A stretch of DNA of 64,000 bases from Zhengella mangrovi (lineage in GTDB: Bacteria; Pseudomonadota; Alphaproteobacteria; Rhizobiales; Rhizobiaceae). The notes under the pieces are model-generated. The model saw only the letters and a list, made by a program, of their open reading frames with translations. It was not told the DNA's origin and ran no database searches. Within the stretch, counting starts at the first letter, position 1. Each line of letters begins with the position of its first letter. The translations under genes were made by a program, and so were the position numbers. Shown here one piece after another: positions 35,259 to 43,520 of this stretch. The stretch lies in the NCBI RefSeq assembly GCF_002727065.1, contig NZ_PDVP01000003.1, forward strand, positions 420,331 to 484,330, in the 5' to 3' direction.

Positions 35259-36491
35259 TCACCCCGCAACGCAGTCGAGACGGCCCCGCGCCCGCTTCAA
35301 TTCGTTGCGGGCGATGCCACGCAGATGCACTTCGTCCGGCCCGTCGATGAACCGCAACGCCCGCCCCCATGTCCACAGGAACGAGAGCGGCGTGTCCGGC
35401 GTGAGGCCGCAGGCACCGTAGACCTGGATAGCCCGGTCGAGAACCCGCGTCTGCAGGCGCGCGGCAGCCACCTTGATCTCCGAAACGAGTACGTGGGCGG
35501 CCTTGTTGCCCTGCGTATCCATAAGCCAGCTTGTATAAAGGTTCAGCAGGCGCGCCTGGTCGATCTCGATTCGCGACTCGGCGATCCAGTCGCCGATGTT
35601 GGCGTATTCGGCCAGGTCCTTGCCGAAGGTCCGCCGGGTGAGCGCACGTTCGCACATCAGTTCGAGCGCCAGTTCGCACTGTCCGATGGTGCGCATGCAA
35701 TGATGAATCCGGCCGGGTCCAAGGCGCGCCTGCGCAATGGCGAAGCCGGCCCCCTCCTCGCCCAGGAGGTTGCTCACCGGCACCCGGACATCCTTGAACT
35801 CGACCTCGCAATGACCCTCGGGCGCATGGTGATGCATGATCGGCACATCACGCACAACGCGGAAGCCGGGGGTTCCGACAGGAACGATCACGAAGCTGTG
35901 GCGCGCATGGCGCGGCGCATCCGGCGCCGCGTTGGAAACGCCCATCACCAGGGTGAACGCGAACTTGGGATGCGCTGCGCCCGTGGTGAACCACTTCCGC
36001 CCGTTGATCACATAGTGATCGCCATCGCGCTCGATCCGGGTTTCCAGGTTCGTCGGATCCGCCGAAGCGACGTCCGGTTCCGTGATCGACACGCCGGAGC
36101 GTATCGTCCCTTCAAGCAGTGGCATCAGCCAGCGTTCGCGCTGCTCCGGCGTGGCGAAAAGGTGCAGGATTTCCATGTTGCCCGTATCGGGCGCGTTGCA
36201 GTTGAAGACTTCCGACGCCCATGGCAGGCGGCCGATGATCTCGGCGAGCGGCGCGTATTCCATGTTGCTCAGCGCCGTTCCCGGCTCGTCGGGTTTCAGC
36301 CCCGGCAGGAAAAGGTTCCAGAGACCGGCCGCTTTCGCCTTCTTTTTCAGGCCGTCGATCAGGTTCTCCGGGTAGGCATGCGTGGCAACGATGCGTTGAT
36401 ACTCCGCGTCGGCCGGCCAGACATGGTCGTCCATGAAGGCCCGGACCTTTGCCTGCAGGTCTTTCATGCGGGGGGTGTAACCAAAGTCCAT
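35259..36491 (-). CDS. acyl-CoA dehydrogenase, ACAD10/11-like
   Basis: A 410-residue flavoenzyme with VSITEPDVASADPTNLETRI in the FAD domain, WFTTGAAHPKFAFTLVMGVS, and RALTRRTFGKDLAEYANIGD. The active-site segment is RFIDGPDEVHLRGIARNEL, where Asp occupies the catalytic region as in the ACAD10/ACAD11 group. Mammalian ACAD11 fuses such a domain to an APH-like kinase and degrades 4-hydroxyacyl-CoAs through a 4-phospho intermediate. Here the kinase is the adjacent gene, 28 bp away. The pathway assignment is inferred from that arrangement. Confidence 0.9.
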   Translation of the reverse strand: MDFGYTPRMKDLQAKVRAFMDDHVWPADAEYQRIVATHAYPENLIDGLKKKAKAAGLWNLFLPGLKPDEPGTALSNMEYAPLAEIIGRLPWASEVFNCNAPDTGNMEILHLFATPEQRERWLMPLLEGTIRSGVSITEPDVASADPTNLETRIERDGDHYVINGRKWFTTGAAHPKFAFTLVMGVSNAAPDAPRHARHSFVIVPVGTPGFRVVRDVPIMHHHAPEGHCEVEFKDVRVPVSNLLGEEGAGFAIAQARLGPGRIHHCMRTIGQCELALELMCERALTRRTFGKDLAEYANIGDWIAESRIEIDQARLLNLYTSWLMDTQGNKAAHVLVSEIKVAAARLQTRVLDRAIQVYGACGLTPDTPLSFLWTWGRALRFIDGPDEVHLRGIARNELKRARGRLDCVAG

Positions 36492-36519
36492 CGTGGCGTC
36501 CTTCCGTATCGTCCTCGAT

Positions 36520-37548
36520 CTATTCGTTGATCAATGCCGCGCCGCGGGCGGCCAGCACAGGTGCAAGCCGGCCGACCTCGGCGGCATCCGTGGACACTGC
36601 ATTGCCCTGGCGGGCCCGGCTCGCGATCCCCTCGAAGATGATCGCGTTGCGGAACAGCGCCAGCGCCAGGTAGAAGCGAGTCAGCCTGCCATCTCCCCCG
36701 GCCGCACCGAAATACAGGCTCGTGAATTCGTCCATGTCCGGCAGGGCTTCGGCTTCCAGGTCCACGTCAAGAAGGCCACGACCATACTCCGCGCGGCTCA
36801 TGAACCACGTGTAGATGCATGTGTGGGCGAGATCGACGAGCGGATGACCCAGCGTCGAAAGCTCCCAGTCCAGGACGGCGACGATGCGTGGTTCGGTGGG
36901 ATGGAACATGACATTCCCGAGGCGGAAATCGCCATGCACAAGCGTTGTGCGATCCGCCTCCGGCAGATTGCGCGGCAACCAGCGGACCAGCGCTTCGATA
37001 TCGGCATTGGCGGACGTTCGCGACAACTCCCACTGGCGTGTCCAGCGGGCGATCTGGCGTGCAGCGAACCCGCCCGCCTTGCCGAAATCCGAAAGCCCTA
37101 CGGCATCCGGATCCACCTTGTGGATCCTGGCGAGCATACCCGCGAGCGCCCTGAAATAGGCGCGCCGTTCCGGCTTCGCGATGCCCGGCAGGCAGTTGTC
37201 GTGCAGCACGCGCCCCTCGACCCGTTCCATCACGTAGAACTGGGTCCCGATGACCGCCGGATCGTCGCAGAAATGGACCATGGACGGCACGGATACGTCG
37301 GTATTCCTGAGAGCCGACTGAACCCGGAACTCCCGGTCGACCATGTGCGCCGAAGGCAGCAGGTCGCCTCCCGGCCGCTTGCGCAACACCAGACTTCGCG
37401 ACCCGCTGTCGAGGAAATACGTCGGATTGGACTGTCCGCCTGCGATGCGTCGCAATTCCAGGTCGTCGCCCATTCCTTCGACGGCATGGGCCAGGTGGTC
37501 CAGCAAGGCCTGCCTGTCTATGTCGGTCCGGGCGGTGTCCATGGTCAT
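36520..37548 (-). CDS. APH-family kinase (ACAD11-type phosphotransferase)
   Basis: A 342-residue aminoglycoside-phosphotransferase-fold kinase. The catalytic loop HGDFRLGNVMFH (HGDxxxxN) and the Mg-binding VLDWELSTLG (DxE, in place of DFG) are complete. The N-lobe QSNPTYFLDSGSRSLVLRKR includes the ATP-site Lys. The architecture matches the kinase half of ACAD11, not an antibiotic-resistance enzyme. The start is uncertain: ATG 37548 or 37542, while TTG 37572 would overlap the operator at 37561. First gene of the kinase-ACAD-ligase set. Confidence 0.88.
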   Translation of the reverse strand: MTMDTARTDIDRQALLDHLAHAVEGMGDDLELRRIAGGQSNPTYFLDSGSRSLVLRKRPGGDLLPSAHMVDREFRVQSALRNTDVSVPSMVHFCDDPAVIGTQFYVMERVEGRVLHDNCLPGIAKPERRAYFRALAGMLARIHKVDPDAVGLSDFGKAGGFAARQIARWTRQWELSRTSANADIEALVRWLPRNLPEADRTTLVHGDFRLGNVMFHPTEPRIVAVLDWELSTLGHPLVDLAHTCIYTWFMSRAEYGRGLLDVDLEAEALPDMDEFTSLYFGAAGGDGRLTRFYLALALFRNAIIFEGIASRARQGNAVSTDAAEVGRLAPVLAARGAALINE

Positions 37549-37560
37549 CTCATTTGTCGC

Positions 37561-37573
37561 ATTGTCGGACAAA
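37561..37573 (+). promoter_or_regulatory. GntR-type palindromic operator upstream of the kinase gene
   Basis: ATTGTCGGACAAA is identical to the site at 32484. It lies 13 bp upstream of ATG 37548, where binding would block transcription or initiation of the kinase-ACAD-ligase genes. Confidence 0.65.
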
Positions 37574-37687
37574 CCAACATTTCATGATGGAGACGCCGGT
37601 TGTCAAGCGCTGACTTGCATGAAGCACGCGGTCGTTGGCCCGCCTCTGTGTCGGGCGCGTGCACTCATGCGCGCCCGCTGGCGCCGC

Positions 37688-38467
37688 TTACGTTTCGAAG
37701 ACCGGGGTCCTGCGCTCGAGGAAGGCACTGACGCCTTCGGCGAAATCGGGATGCGCGGCGCATTCCATGAATGCGGCCTTTTCCGCATCCAGTTGTTGGT
37801 CGAGGGGTGTCTCGAAGGCATTGCGCATCAGCTTCTTTGTGCGCCCTTGCGATTGCCGCGAACCGGCCGCGATCCGGCTGGCCATTGTCCTGGCTTCCCC
37901 GTCCAGCTCGTCCGGAGGAACGACCTTGTTGACGAGGCCCATCCGCAAGGCATCGTCAGCGCCCAGCGGCTCGTTGAGCAAGGCCATTGCGAGTGCCTGC
38001 TTGAGCCCGATGGCACGTGGAAGCGCCCAACTCCCGCCGCAGTCGGGAACACCCGCGATCCGGCAGTAGGCAAGGGTGAAACTTGCATCAGCTGCGCAAA
38101 TCGACAGGTCGGCGCCAGAAACCAGGGATACGCCGGCACCGGCCACGCGGCCATGAGCAGCCACGATCGTGATGATATCGGAGGCTGCCAGCGCTTTCAG
38201 CGCGCTGTGCAGCGGATCGATGGTCGCCTGGATGAAGGCCGGCTTGTCCGCTTCGCCATGAAAGCCGCGGACATCGCCCCCGGCCATCAGGCTGCGCCCG
38301 GCGCCGGACAGCAGCAGCACGCGGACTGACGGGTTCGCGAGAAGAGTTCTGGTCGCGGCAAGAAACGCCTCCGCCATCTCGATGTCGAGAACATTCAGCC
38401 GGTCGGGACAATCGAAGCGCAGGTGCGCAACGCCGTCAGCAATTGCCAGATCGATGGGTCCTGTCAT
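37688..38467 (-). CDS. enoyl-CoA isomerase (PaaG-like crotonase)
   Basis: A 259-residue crotonase-fold protein. Neither hydratase Glu is present (GAGVSLVSG and TLAYCRIAG), but GVPDCGGSWALPRAIG matches the Asp-bearing active-site loop of PaaG/2,3-dehydroadipyl isomerases. Expected reaction: double-bond isomerisation in an enoyl-CoA. The start MTGPIDL is at 38467. Divergent from another crotonase at 38654, with a perfect operator palindrome between them. Confidence 0.88.
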   Translation of the reverse strand: MTGPIDLAIADGVAHLRFDCPDRLNVLDIEMAEAFLAATRTLLANPSVRVLLLSGAGRSLMAGGDVRGFHGEADKPAFIQATIDPLHSALKALAASDIITIVAAHGRVAGAGVSLVSGADLSICAADASFTLAYCRIAGVPDCGGSWALPRAIGLKQALAMALLNEPLGADDALRMGLVNKVVPPDELDGEARTMASRIAAGSRQSQGRTKKLMRNAFETPLDQQLDAEKAAFMECAAHPDFAEGVSAFLERRTPVFET

Positions 38468-38599
38468 GATGATGCCTGCCCTTTTCGTGAACCTGGCGCT
38501 CCGGTCCGACTGGGGCATCCCGGCACGCGTCCGCCGGTCGTGCGCTGGCCGCGCGCCATGGACACACTCTAGGGTCCGTATTATAAATCTGTCAATCCG

Positions 38600-38612
38600 A
38601 TTGTCGGACAAT
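38600..38612 (+). promoter_or_regulatory. GntR-type palindromic operator, perfect copy
   Basis: ATTGTCGGACAAT is a perfect 13-bp palindrome (6-bp arms, central G) in the spacer between the divergent crotonase genes. The 12 bp before it match those before the 32484 site. Confidence 0.68.
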
Positions 38613-38653
38613 AAGGCGACGGAACACAAGCACCGGGAGGAGACGGGAAACCG

Positions 38654-39490
38654 ATGGATTTCACCGACATCAGGTATACGAAGGCCGACGGGATCGCGAC
38701 GATCACGTTCAACAGGCCGGAGGTCATGAACGCGGCCCGCGTGCAGACGAATGATGAATTCATCGCCGCCCTTGATGCCGCCGACGGGGACGACGAGGTC
38801 CGATGCGTCATCGTGACCGGGGAAGGCCGGGCCTTCTGCGCCGGCACGGATATTTCATCGGGCTTCCAGCTGCCCGTGGGCGGCAATCCGGAAACCGGTG
38901 AAGGCATCCCCGAGGATGTCGGCGGCACCAGCGTGCTCCGCATGTTCGACATGCGAAAGCCGGTGATCGGGGCCATCAACGGCGCCGCGGCGGGGTTCGG
39001 CGCAACCGTCACCCTCGCCATGGATATCCGGCTTGTTTCCGAGAATGCCAAGTTCGCCTTTCCGTTCGCCCGGCGCGGCATTTGCGTGGAATCCTGTTCG
39101 AGCTGGTTCCTGCCGCGCCTGGTCGGCCTGCAGACGGCCATGGACTGGATGCTGACGGGACGGACTTTCCCGGCGACGGAAGCGCTGCAGCGCGGACTGG
39201 CCCATGAATGCCTGCCCGCCGAGGCCCTCATGCCACGGGCCCGGGCGATGGCACGGGATATCGCCGAGAATTGCGCCCCGGCCTCGGTCGCCATCAACCG
39301 GCAAATGCTCCTGCGCATGATGGGCGCAGATCATCCGCGCGTGGCGCATGAACTGGAAAGCCGTGCCGTGGCCGCGACCGTCGCGGGACCGGATGCCGCC
39401 GAGGGGGTGCTGAGCTTCAAGGAAAGACGCGCGCCGCGGTTTTCCGGCACGGTTCGCGACGCAGGCTTCATGGACCGCTGGTGGACGTAG
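38654..39490 (+). CDS. enoyl-CoA hydratase/isomerase family protein
   Basis: A 278-residue crotonase with FCAGTDISSGF and INGAAAGFGATVTLAMDIRL as oxyanion-hole loops. The active-site loop FARRGICVESCSSWFLPRLV has Glu where PaaG-like isomerases carry Asp; the canonical first Glu is absent. Likely an enoyl-CoA isomerase/hydratase of the same pathway. ATG 38654 has GGGAGGAGACGGGAAACCG upstream. Last gene before the accessory island. Confidence 0.9.
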   Translation: MDFTDIRYTKADGIATITFNRPEVMNAARVQTNDEFIAALDAADGDDEVRCVIVTGEGRAFCAGTDISSGFQLPVGGNPETGEGIPEDVGGTSVLRMFDMRKPVIGAINGAAAGFGATVTLAMDIRLVSENAKFAFPFARRGICVESCSSWFLPRLVGLQTAMDWMLTGRTFPATEALQRGLAHECLPAEALMPRARAMARDIAENCAPASVAINRQMLLRMMGADHPRVAHELESRAVAATVAGPDAAEGVLSFKERRAPRFSGTVRDAGFMDRWWT

Positions 39491-40030
39491 TCGATTGACG
39501 TGACACGCCATGTGTCGTGGTGGAGGCCGCTGGGAACCATTGGCACGATCCGCCCACCTGATCTCGCCTTCACAGGGAAGAAACGGGTTGAGCGGCGAGC
39601 GCGAACAGTCCATCGGCCGGTGGCCATTCCGTTCGAGATTGGCAGGCTTGATATTGACCAACGATCAGTCTCGGCCGCCCCACCGGGGATGGATCTTTCC
39701 GTGAGACCCATGGGATGTTGCTTTTGCCCCCTCCGGAGATGGACCCTGCGGCAAAAAGGGAAAATCCTCCCGGACATCTGGGACCTAACCCTGTTTCTGG
39801 TCCGGGCGTCATGCAACCTTTCGGGTGGGTTGAAGTAGGGCCGCAAAGGCGCTCGGAGTCGCCGACCATATAAATTCCTAACTTTGAAAGCTTTTATTAT
39901 TATAGATATATTTTTATTTGAATAACATTTTCGAATTAGTATTATGAAAATTATAATCATAAATTATCTAAATATGAATTGCTGAATAAGAATTTACACT
40001 GCGGAATCGCATAATTTTATCAATCTATAC
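39491..40030. other. intergenic region ending in an AT-rich boundary
   Basis: No gene is supported. From about 39865 to 40030 the sequence falls abruptly to AT-rich composition (long A/T runs such as TTTTATTATTATAGATATAT), in strong contrast to the flanking region above 60% GC. It immediately precedes the IS3 element and marks the left edge of the accessory island. Confidence 0.6.
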
Positions 40031-40072
40031 ACTGTCCGTTGTCAGAGGTTTTGAGCAGTTCGGCGGCCTGAT

Positions 40073-41086
40073 CTAGTGGAGGCTCTGGCCTATCAGGTTT
40101 TTCATTCCAGGCGGCTGCCTTGCGATGCAGCAAGCGCCGTTGGTTGATGGTGTAGTGTTTGATCCTTTCTCTTGTCTGCAGGATGGTCTGGCTGCGTCGA
40201 AGTAGACGTCGGCCGGTGTGAGATTGCCGAGGCTCTCATGGTAGCGCCGGTGATTGTAGTGATCGACGAAGGCGCCGATTTGCGCTTCGAGAGCAGCCGG
40301 AAGGAAGTGGTTCTCCAGCAGGATGCGGTTCTTCGGCGTCTGGTGCCATCGCTCGATCTTTCCCTGGGTCTGCGGATGGCAAGGCGAACCACGGGTGTGC
40401 TCCATCCCCCTGCTGGTGAGCCATGCTGCCAGTTCGCCGGCGACATAGCATGGGCCATTGTCTGACCGGAGCCGCGGACGCTGCATGACCCTGGCGTTAT
40501 CGTAACCTGATGCCTGCAGCGCCAGTTCCAGCGTGTCGGTGACGTCTCCGGCCTTCATCGTGGTGCACAGCTTCCAGGCGATGATGTAGCGCGAGTAATC
40601 ATCGAGGATGGTCGAGAGATAGAACCAGCCCCAGCCGATGACCTTCAGATAGGTGAAGTCGGTCTGCCACAGCTGGTTCGGTGCCATCGTCTTGTCATGG
40701 AACTCATCGGCAGCCTTGGTGACGATGAAGGCTGGACTTGTGATCAGGTCCTGCGCCTTCAGCAGGCGGCAGACCGAGGATTCCGAGACGAAGTAGCCTC
40801 GCGTGTCGGTGAACGTCACCGCCAGTTCGCGCGGTGACAGCTCCGGCTCATCAAGCGCAAGGTCGATGATATTTTCTCGGATGTCGTCGGGAATGCGGTT
40901 CCAGACCCGCCCGGGCTGAGGCTTGCGGTCTTCCAGCGCATCGACGCCGCCGGTGAGAAAGCGGTCATACCAGCGATTGAAGGTCGAGCGGGGAATGCCG
41001 AACTTGTCCAGCGTGCGCCAGGCCGGCAGATGCGACTGCTCAACGAGCCGGATGATCTCCAGCTTTTCGGAGGCGGGGTATCTCAT
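40073..41086 (-). CDS. IS3-family transposase OrfB (rve integrase core)
   Basis: A 337-residue transposase. An N-terminal HTH (YPASEKLEIIRLVEQSHLPA, FGIPRSTFNRWYDRF) precedes a retroviral-type integrase core with a complete DDE triad: D143 (QTDFTYLK), D209 (LRSDNGPCYV) and E245 (GKIERWHQT). The frame is uninterrupted, so the element may be active. It follows orfA after 22 bp; most IS3 elements overlap the two frames, whereas here orfB has its own ATG at 41086. Confidence 0.92.
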   Translation of the reverse strand: MRYPASEKLEIIRLVEQSHLPAWRTLDKFGIPRSTFNRWYDRFLTGGVDALEDRKPQPGRVWNRIPDDIRENIIDLALDEPELSPRELAVTFTDTRGYFVSESSVCRLLKAQDLITSPAFIVTKAADEFHDKTMAPNQLWQTDFTYLKVIGWGWFYLSTILDDYSRYIIAWKLCTTMKAGDVTDTLELALQASGYDNARVMQRPRLRSDNGPCYVAGELAAWLTSRGMEHTRGSPCHPQTQGKIERWHQTPKNRILLENHFLPAALEAQIGAFVDHYNHRRYHESLGNLTPADVYFDAARPSCRQEKGSNTTPSTNGACCIARQPPGMKNLIGQSLH

Positions 41087-41108
41087 TCGTCGTCGCCCCC
41101 ATCCGCGA

Positions 41109-41456
41109 TCATGCTTTATTGAGCAATCGCAATTCCAGCGCCTGTTCGGCTACGACCTCTTTCAGATTGCGGGCCTCGCGGCGCAGATGCTTGACCTCGT
41201 CGCCGGTGGCTGCACGCGCGGTGTCTCCGGCCAGCCGCTTCTTGCCGGCTTCGAGGAACTCCTTCGACCAATTGTAATAGAGGCTCTCGGCAATGCCTTC
41301 ACGCCGGCACAGCGCGGCAATGCTCTCATCACCACGCAGGCCTTCCAGTACGATGCGGATCTTCTCCTCCGCCGAATACTGTTTGCGGGTTGCACGGCGG
41401 ATGTCCTTGATGACCTTTTCCGCCGGCTCCTTCTGTGTCCAAGATTTCCGTCTCAT
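41109..41456 (-). CDS. IS3-family transposase OrfA (HTH)
   Basis: A 115-residue protein with an HTH (YSAEEKIRIVLEGLRGDESI, ALCRREGIAESLYYNWSKEF) and a C-terminal coiled coil (EVKHLRREARNLKEVVAEQA) for multimerisation. It binds the IS ends and acts with OrfB. ATG 41456 start. Intact. Confidence 0.92.
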   Translation of the reverse strand: MRRKSWTQKEPAEKVIKDIRRATRKQYSAEEKIRIVLEGLRGDESIAALCRREGIAESLYYNWSKEFLEAGKKRLAGDTARAATGDEVKHLRREARNLKEVVAEQALELRLLNKA

Positions 41457-41652
41457 CTTCGCTCCTCCAAGGGCTACGATGAGCCAGAAATTCTCCTCTA
41501 TGCGTTAAGCCGAAATTGTCTCATTGGCGCTGAACCCGGACAATGCCGTCAGGGATCGGATCACGGCCGGGAGCGTCACTACAGGAAAGTTCCAGCTCAA
41601 AACGGTCCAGTTTTCAGGGATCAGAGCAGTTAGGCGGGTTGGCGCAACAGTA

Positions 41653-41731
41653 ATTGTGGTCGGCAACAAGGATCTATCAAATAGTTATTTTTGAGAAATC
41701 CTGAAAACGCAAAGCGGAGGCCGACCACAAT
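41653..41731. repeat. 12-bp inverted repeat flanking the IS3 element
   Basis: ATTGTGGTCGGC (41653-41664) and GCCGACCACAAT (41720-41731) are perfect inverted copies about 55 bp apart in otherwise gene-free sequence. It could be the ends of a lost small element, or a transcript hairpin for the genes on either side. Confidence 0.6.
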
Positions 41732-41860
41732 CACATCCAAATTCCACAGAACCCACACTTATGATTGCGCATCTGACATCATGGACGGCTCCATGATGAG
41801 TATGACCTGGATGCACGATCCGAAAGCCGCCCGTTCAGGCAGCAACCGAATGTAAGGTAG

Positions 41861-42277
41861 TCAGTTGAACACCTGACCATTGTTTAAGCGGCGCGGACGC
41901 GGTCTTAGCCTCTGCTTCGGACTTTTGACCTTGGGAGCATGAGACTGAGGCGCCTCCGTCTGAAACCTGTCCTTGTTCAGCACCTTGCCTGAAACCGATT
42001 TGCAGTCTCGCGGATTTGAGTACTCCGTCTTCTTGACGCATTGCGAAATCTGGTTCTGATCGGTGGAACATTTTGTATAGGTACAGGTATCCCATTTGCA
42101 ATCCAATTTATTGCCGTCCTGATCCTTGCCTGTCCGGCGTTCGGTGCCGGTAGAATCGCACTTGCCGCCCCCATCGGACCGGACAGGAACAGCACCGGCG
42201 GCAGAAACAAGCAGCACTGAAAACAGACCAGCAAGGGCGAATCCAGCGCTGGCCCGGAGAAAATCAGATCTGGTCAT
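41861..42277 (-). CDS. small secreted Cys-rich protein
   Basis: A 138-residue protein with a Sec signal peptide (SDFLRASAGFALAGLFSVLL, cleavage near AGA-VPV). The mature part has six Cys within about 55 residues (GGGKCDSTG, KLDCKWDTC, YTKCSTD, ISQCVKK, PRDCKSV), compatible with three disulfides, and a very basic C-terminal tail. The start at 42277 has AAGGGGAAAGGG upstream and overlaps the stop of the next secreted-protein gene (ATGA), so the two are an operon. Not a family I can name. Confidence 0.7.
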   Translation of the reverse strand: MTRSDFLRASAGFALAGLFSVLLVSAAGAVPVRSDGGGKCDSTGTERRTGKDQDGNKLDCKWDTCTYTKCSTDQNQISQCVKKTEYSNPRDCKSVSGKVLNKDRFQTEAPQSHAPKVKSPKQRLRPRPRRLNNGQVFN

Positions 42278-42609
42278 GACCCTTTCCCCTTGATTGTGCT
42301 GTGCGGATCGCATGGGCGCGCGCGCACTTTGCATTTCCAGCCGTACCATTTGCGTGAGCAAGATTTGCTGCGCTCCTTGGACTGCGACCAGAGCATCTTG
42401 GCAGGATGACCGTGCGCAAGCACAACGGCCCGCCATTTGGCCCGTGCGGCTATGCCTGCCCCACTCTTGGTCGGAGCACGGCCGGTGCCAGCGTGTTTGT
42501 GGTGGATGCAAAAATCCTTGTGGGTGGCAAAGGAAGGAGTCGCAGAAAATCCAGTCATGCCCATGGCAACAATTGCAATTCCAATTCCTGTTTTCTTGAT
42601 GTAGGTCAT
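42274..42609 (-). CDS. small secreted protein of the W..YG..W..SC..GW.C..A.PC family
   Basis: A 111-residue protein with a signal peptide (TYIKKTGIGIAIVAMGMTGF, cleavage near SFA-THK). The mature domain ends AARAKWRAVV, then SKERSKSCSRKWYGWKCKV, then RARPC. This matches in order and spacing the C-terminal part of the protein at 51591 (AIKYWAEKV...VSCIHDKIDSGYSCRAIAAPC), so the two are paralogues of one uncharacterised secreted domain. ATG 42609 follows ATGGAGAAG. Co-transcribed with the gene at 41861. Confidence 0.72.
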   Translation of the reverse strand: MTYIKKTGIGIAIVAMGMTGFSATPSFATHKDFCIHHKHAGTGRAPTKSGAGIAARAKWRAVVLAHGHPAKMLWSQSKERSKSCSRKWYGWKCKVRARPCDPHSTIKGKGS

Positions 42610-42724
42610 TTTGACTTCTCCATTTGCTACGGAACTACATTCCCAACCCAACCGACTATGATCTGTATCCGATGCGCACCCTGCAATTCGTATTAGTAGA
42701 AGGTTAGAGTGGAAGATTACTGGT

Positions 42725-42850
42725 GTCCACCGTCAGCGCCTATGGCACAGAATTGAGGTTGTGATCTAAGGAGTGCTCGGTTCTTATCATTGACGAAGGA
42801 ACGAACACGAAACCCAAAACCTCCAATTCAAACTTGCGAACCAAAGCTCC
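42725..42850 (+). repeat. duplicated promoter/leader, copy 1 (start codon lost)
   Basis: About 125 bp, roughly 85% identical by eye to the minus strand of 60761-60888. It includes GTCAGCGCCTATGGCAC, GAATTGAGGTTGTGAT, CATTGACGAAGGAACGA and the first about 16 codons of a small gene. At the start-codon position this copy reads ACG where the other reads ATG, and similarity stops soon after, so the gene here is dead. Confidence 0.7.
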
Positions 42851-42965
42851 CGCAACAAGCGGCATCATGGCACGGGCAGTGAGGTCGTCTAAGACGTCCG
42901 ACCTCGATCCAGGAACGCAAACGACTTTTGGCGGCGAGAAATTAGATCCGTCCGGCAGGGCCGTA

Positions 42966-43520
42966 TCAACAGCCGCCGGCGTTGGAACCATCCGGCAACA
43001 TGACGAATGAGCAATTCCCGTCGCTGATCAGATCACCAAACACGCCGCGAACATTGTGGCCAGGCTGTCCGCCGGGTGCCACCCCCGGTTGCACTGCCAG
43101 AGAAAAGCTTGGCGGCCCACCTTCAATTCCGCCAATCAAGGCAGCATTCAGCCAGTAACGCCCAGGAACGACATACCCGAAGCGGAGAGCAAGGTAGGTG
43201 ACTTCCGTATCTGTGAGTTCCCTGCCGTTGACGAAGACACCGGAGATTCCGTTGGACGCGTCGGGTTGTAGCGGTCCGCCCAACAACAGGCCCGGTGCGA
43301 TTTGCCCTGACAGGTGCTTCCCCTCGAAGCCCCAAAACCCTGACATCGGGTCGTACCAGTAACGGGCGGGTGCAATCCGGTATAATGCAACCAGCTGCGG
43401 ATCGATCGCGACCCCGTTGACATGCACCGAACGGGACGTTGAAAGGCCTGACTGCGAACCGGTGTCGTCGGCAGCAAATCGCCCGCGGGTTGCGTCATTT
43501 GTCATGTCTTCCGGTCCCAT
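42966..43520 (-). CDS. hypothetical protein with the RYWYDxxSGxWG...GRYWLNA repeat-like motif
   Basis: A 184-residue protein without signal peptide. The conserved-looking core reads RYWYDPMSGFWGFEGKH, GQIAPGLLLGGPL, GVFVNGRELTDTEVTYLALRFG, then PGRYWLNAALIGG and a Gly-rich tail with two Cys (GNCSFVML, AGGC). I recall this motif set in unnamed alphaproteobacterial and actinobacterial proteins; no function is known to me. Start uncertain: ATG 43520, ATG 43505 or TTG 43568. Isolated gene in the island. Confidence 0.65.
   Translation of the reverse strand: MGPEDMTNDATRGRFAADDTGSQSGLSTSRSVHVNGVAIDPQLVALYRIAPARYWYDPMSGFWGFEGKHLSGQIAPGLLLGGPLQPDASNGISGVFVNGRELTDTEVTYLALRFGYVVPGRYWLNAALIGGIEGGPPSFSLAVQPGVAPGGQPGHNVRGVFGDLISDGNCSFVMLPDGSNAGGC

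Larger units (their letters stand above)
40031..41630 (-). mobile_element. IS3-family insertion sequence, apparently intact
   Basis: It contains complete orfA and orfB on the minus strand. Short matching terminal segments (CNGTTTTGAGCNG) lie at about 40046-40060 and, inverted, at about 41596-41612, just inside the proposed ends. Exact termini and target duplication were not resolved by eye, so bounds are approximate. Confidence 0.7.

Noticed and set aside
33576..36530. Very long (984-residue) plus-strand frame over the ligase and ACAD genes
   Set aside because: Antisense to two genes with complete catalytic motifs; low-complexity composition; no ribosome site.
36520..37548. Antibiotic-resistance aminoglycoside phosphotransferase
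   Set aside because: The fold is APH, but its neighbours (ACAD, acyl-CoA ligase) and overall text fit the ACAD11-type kinase group, not resistance enzymes.
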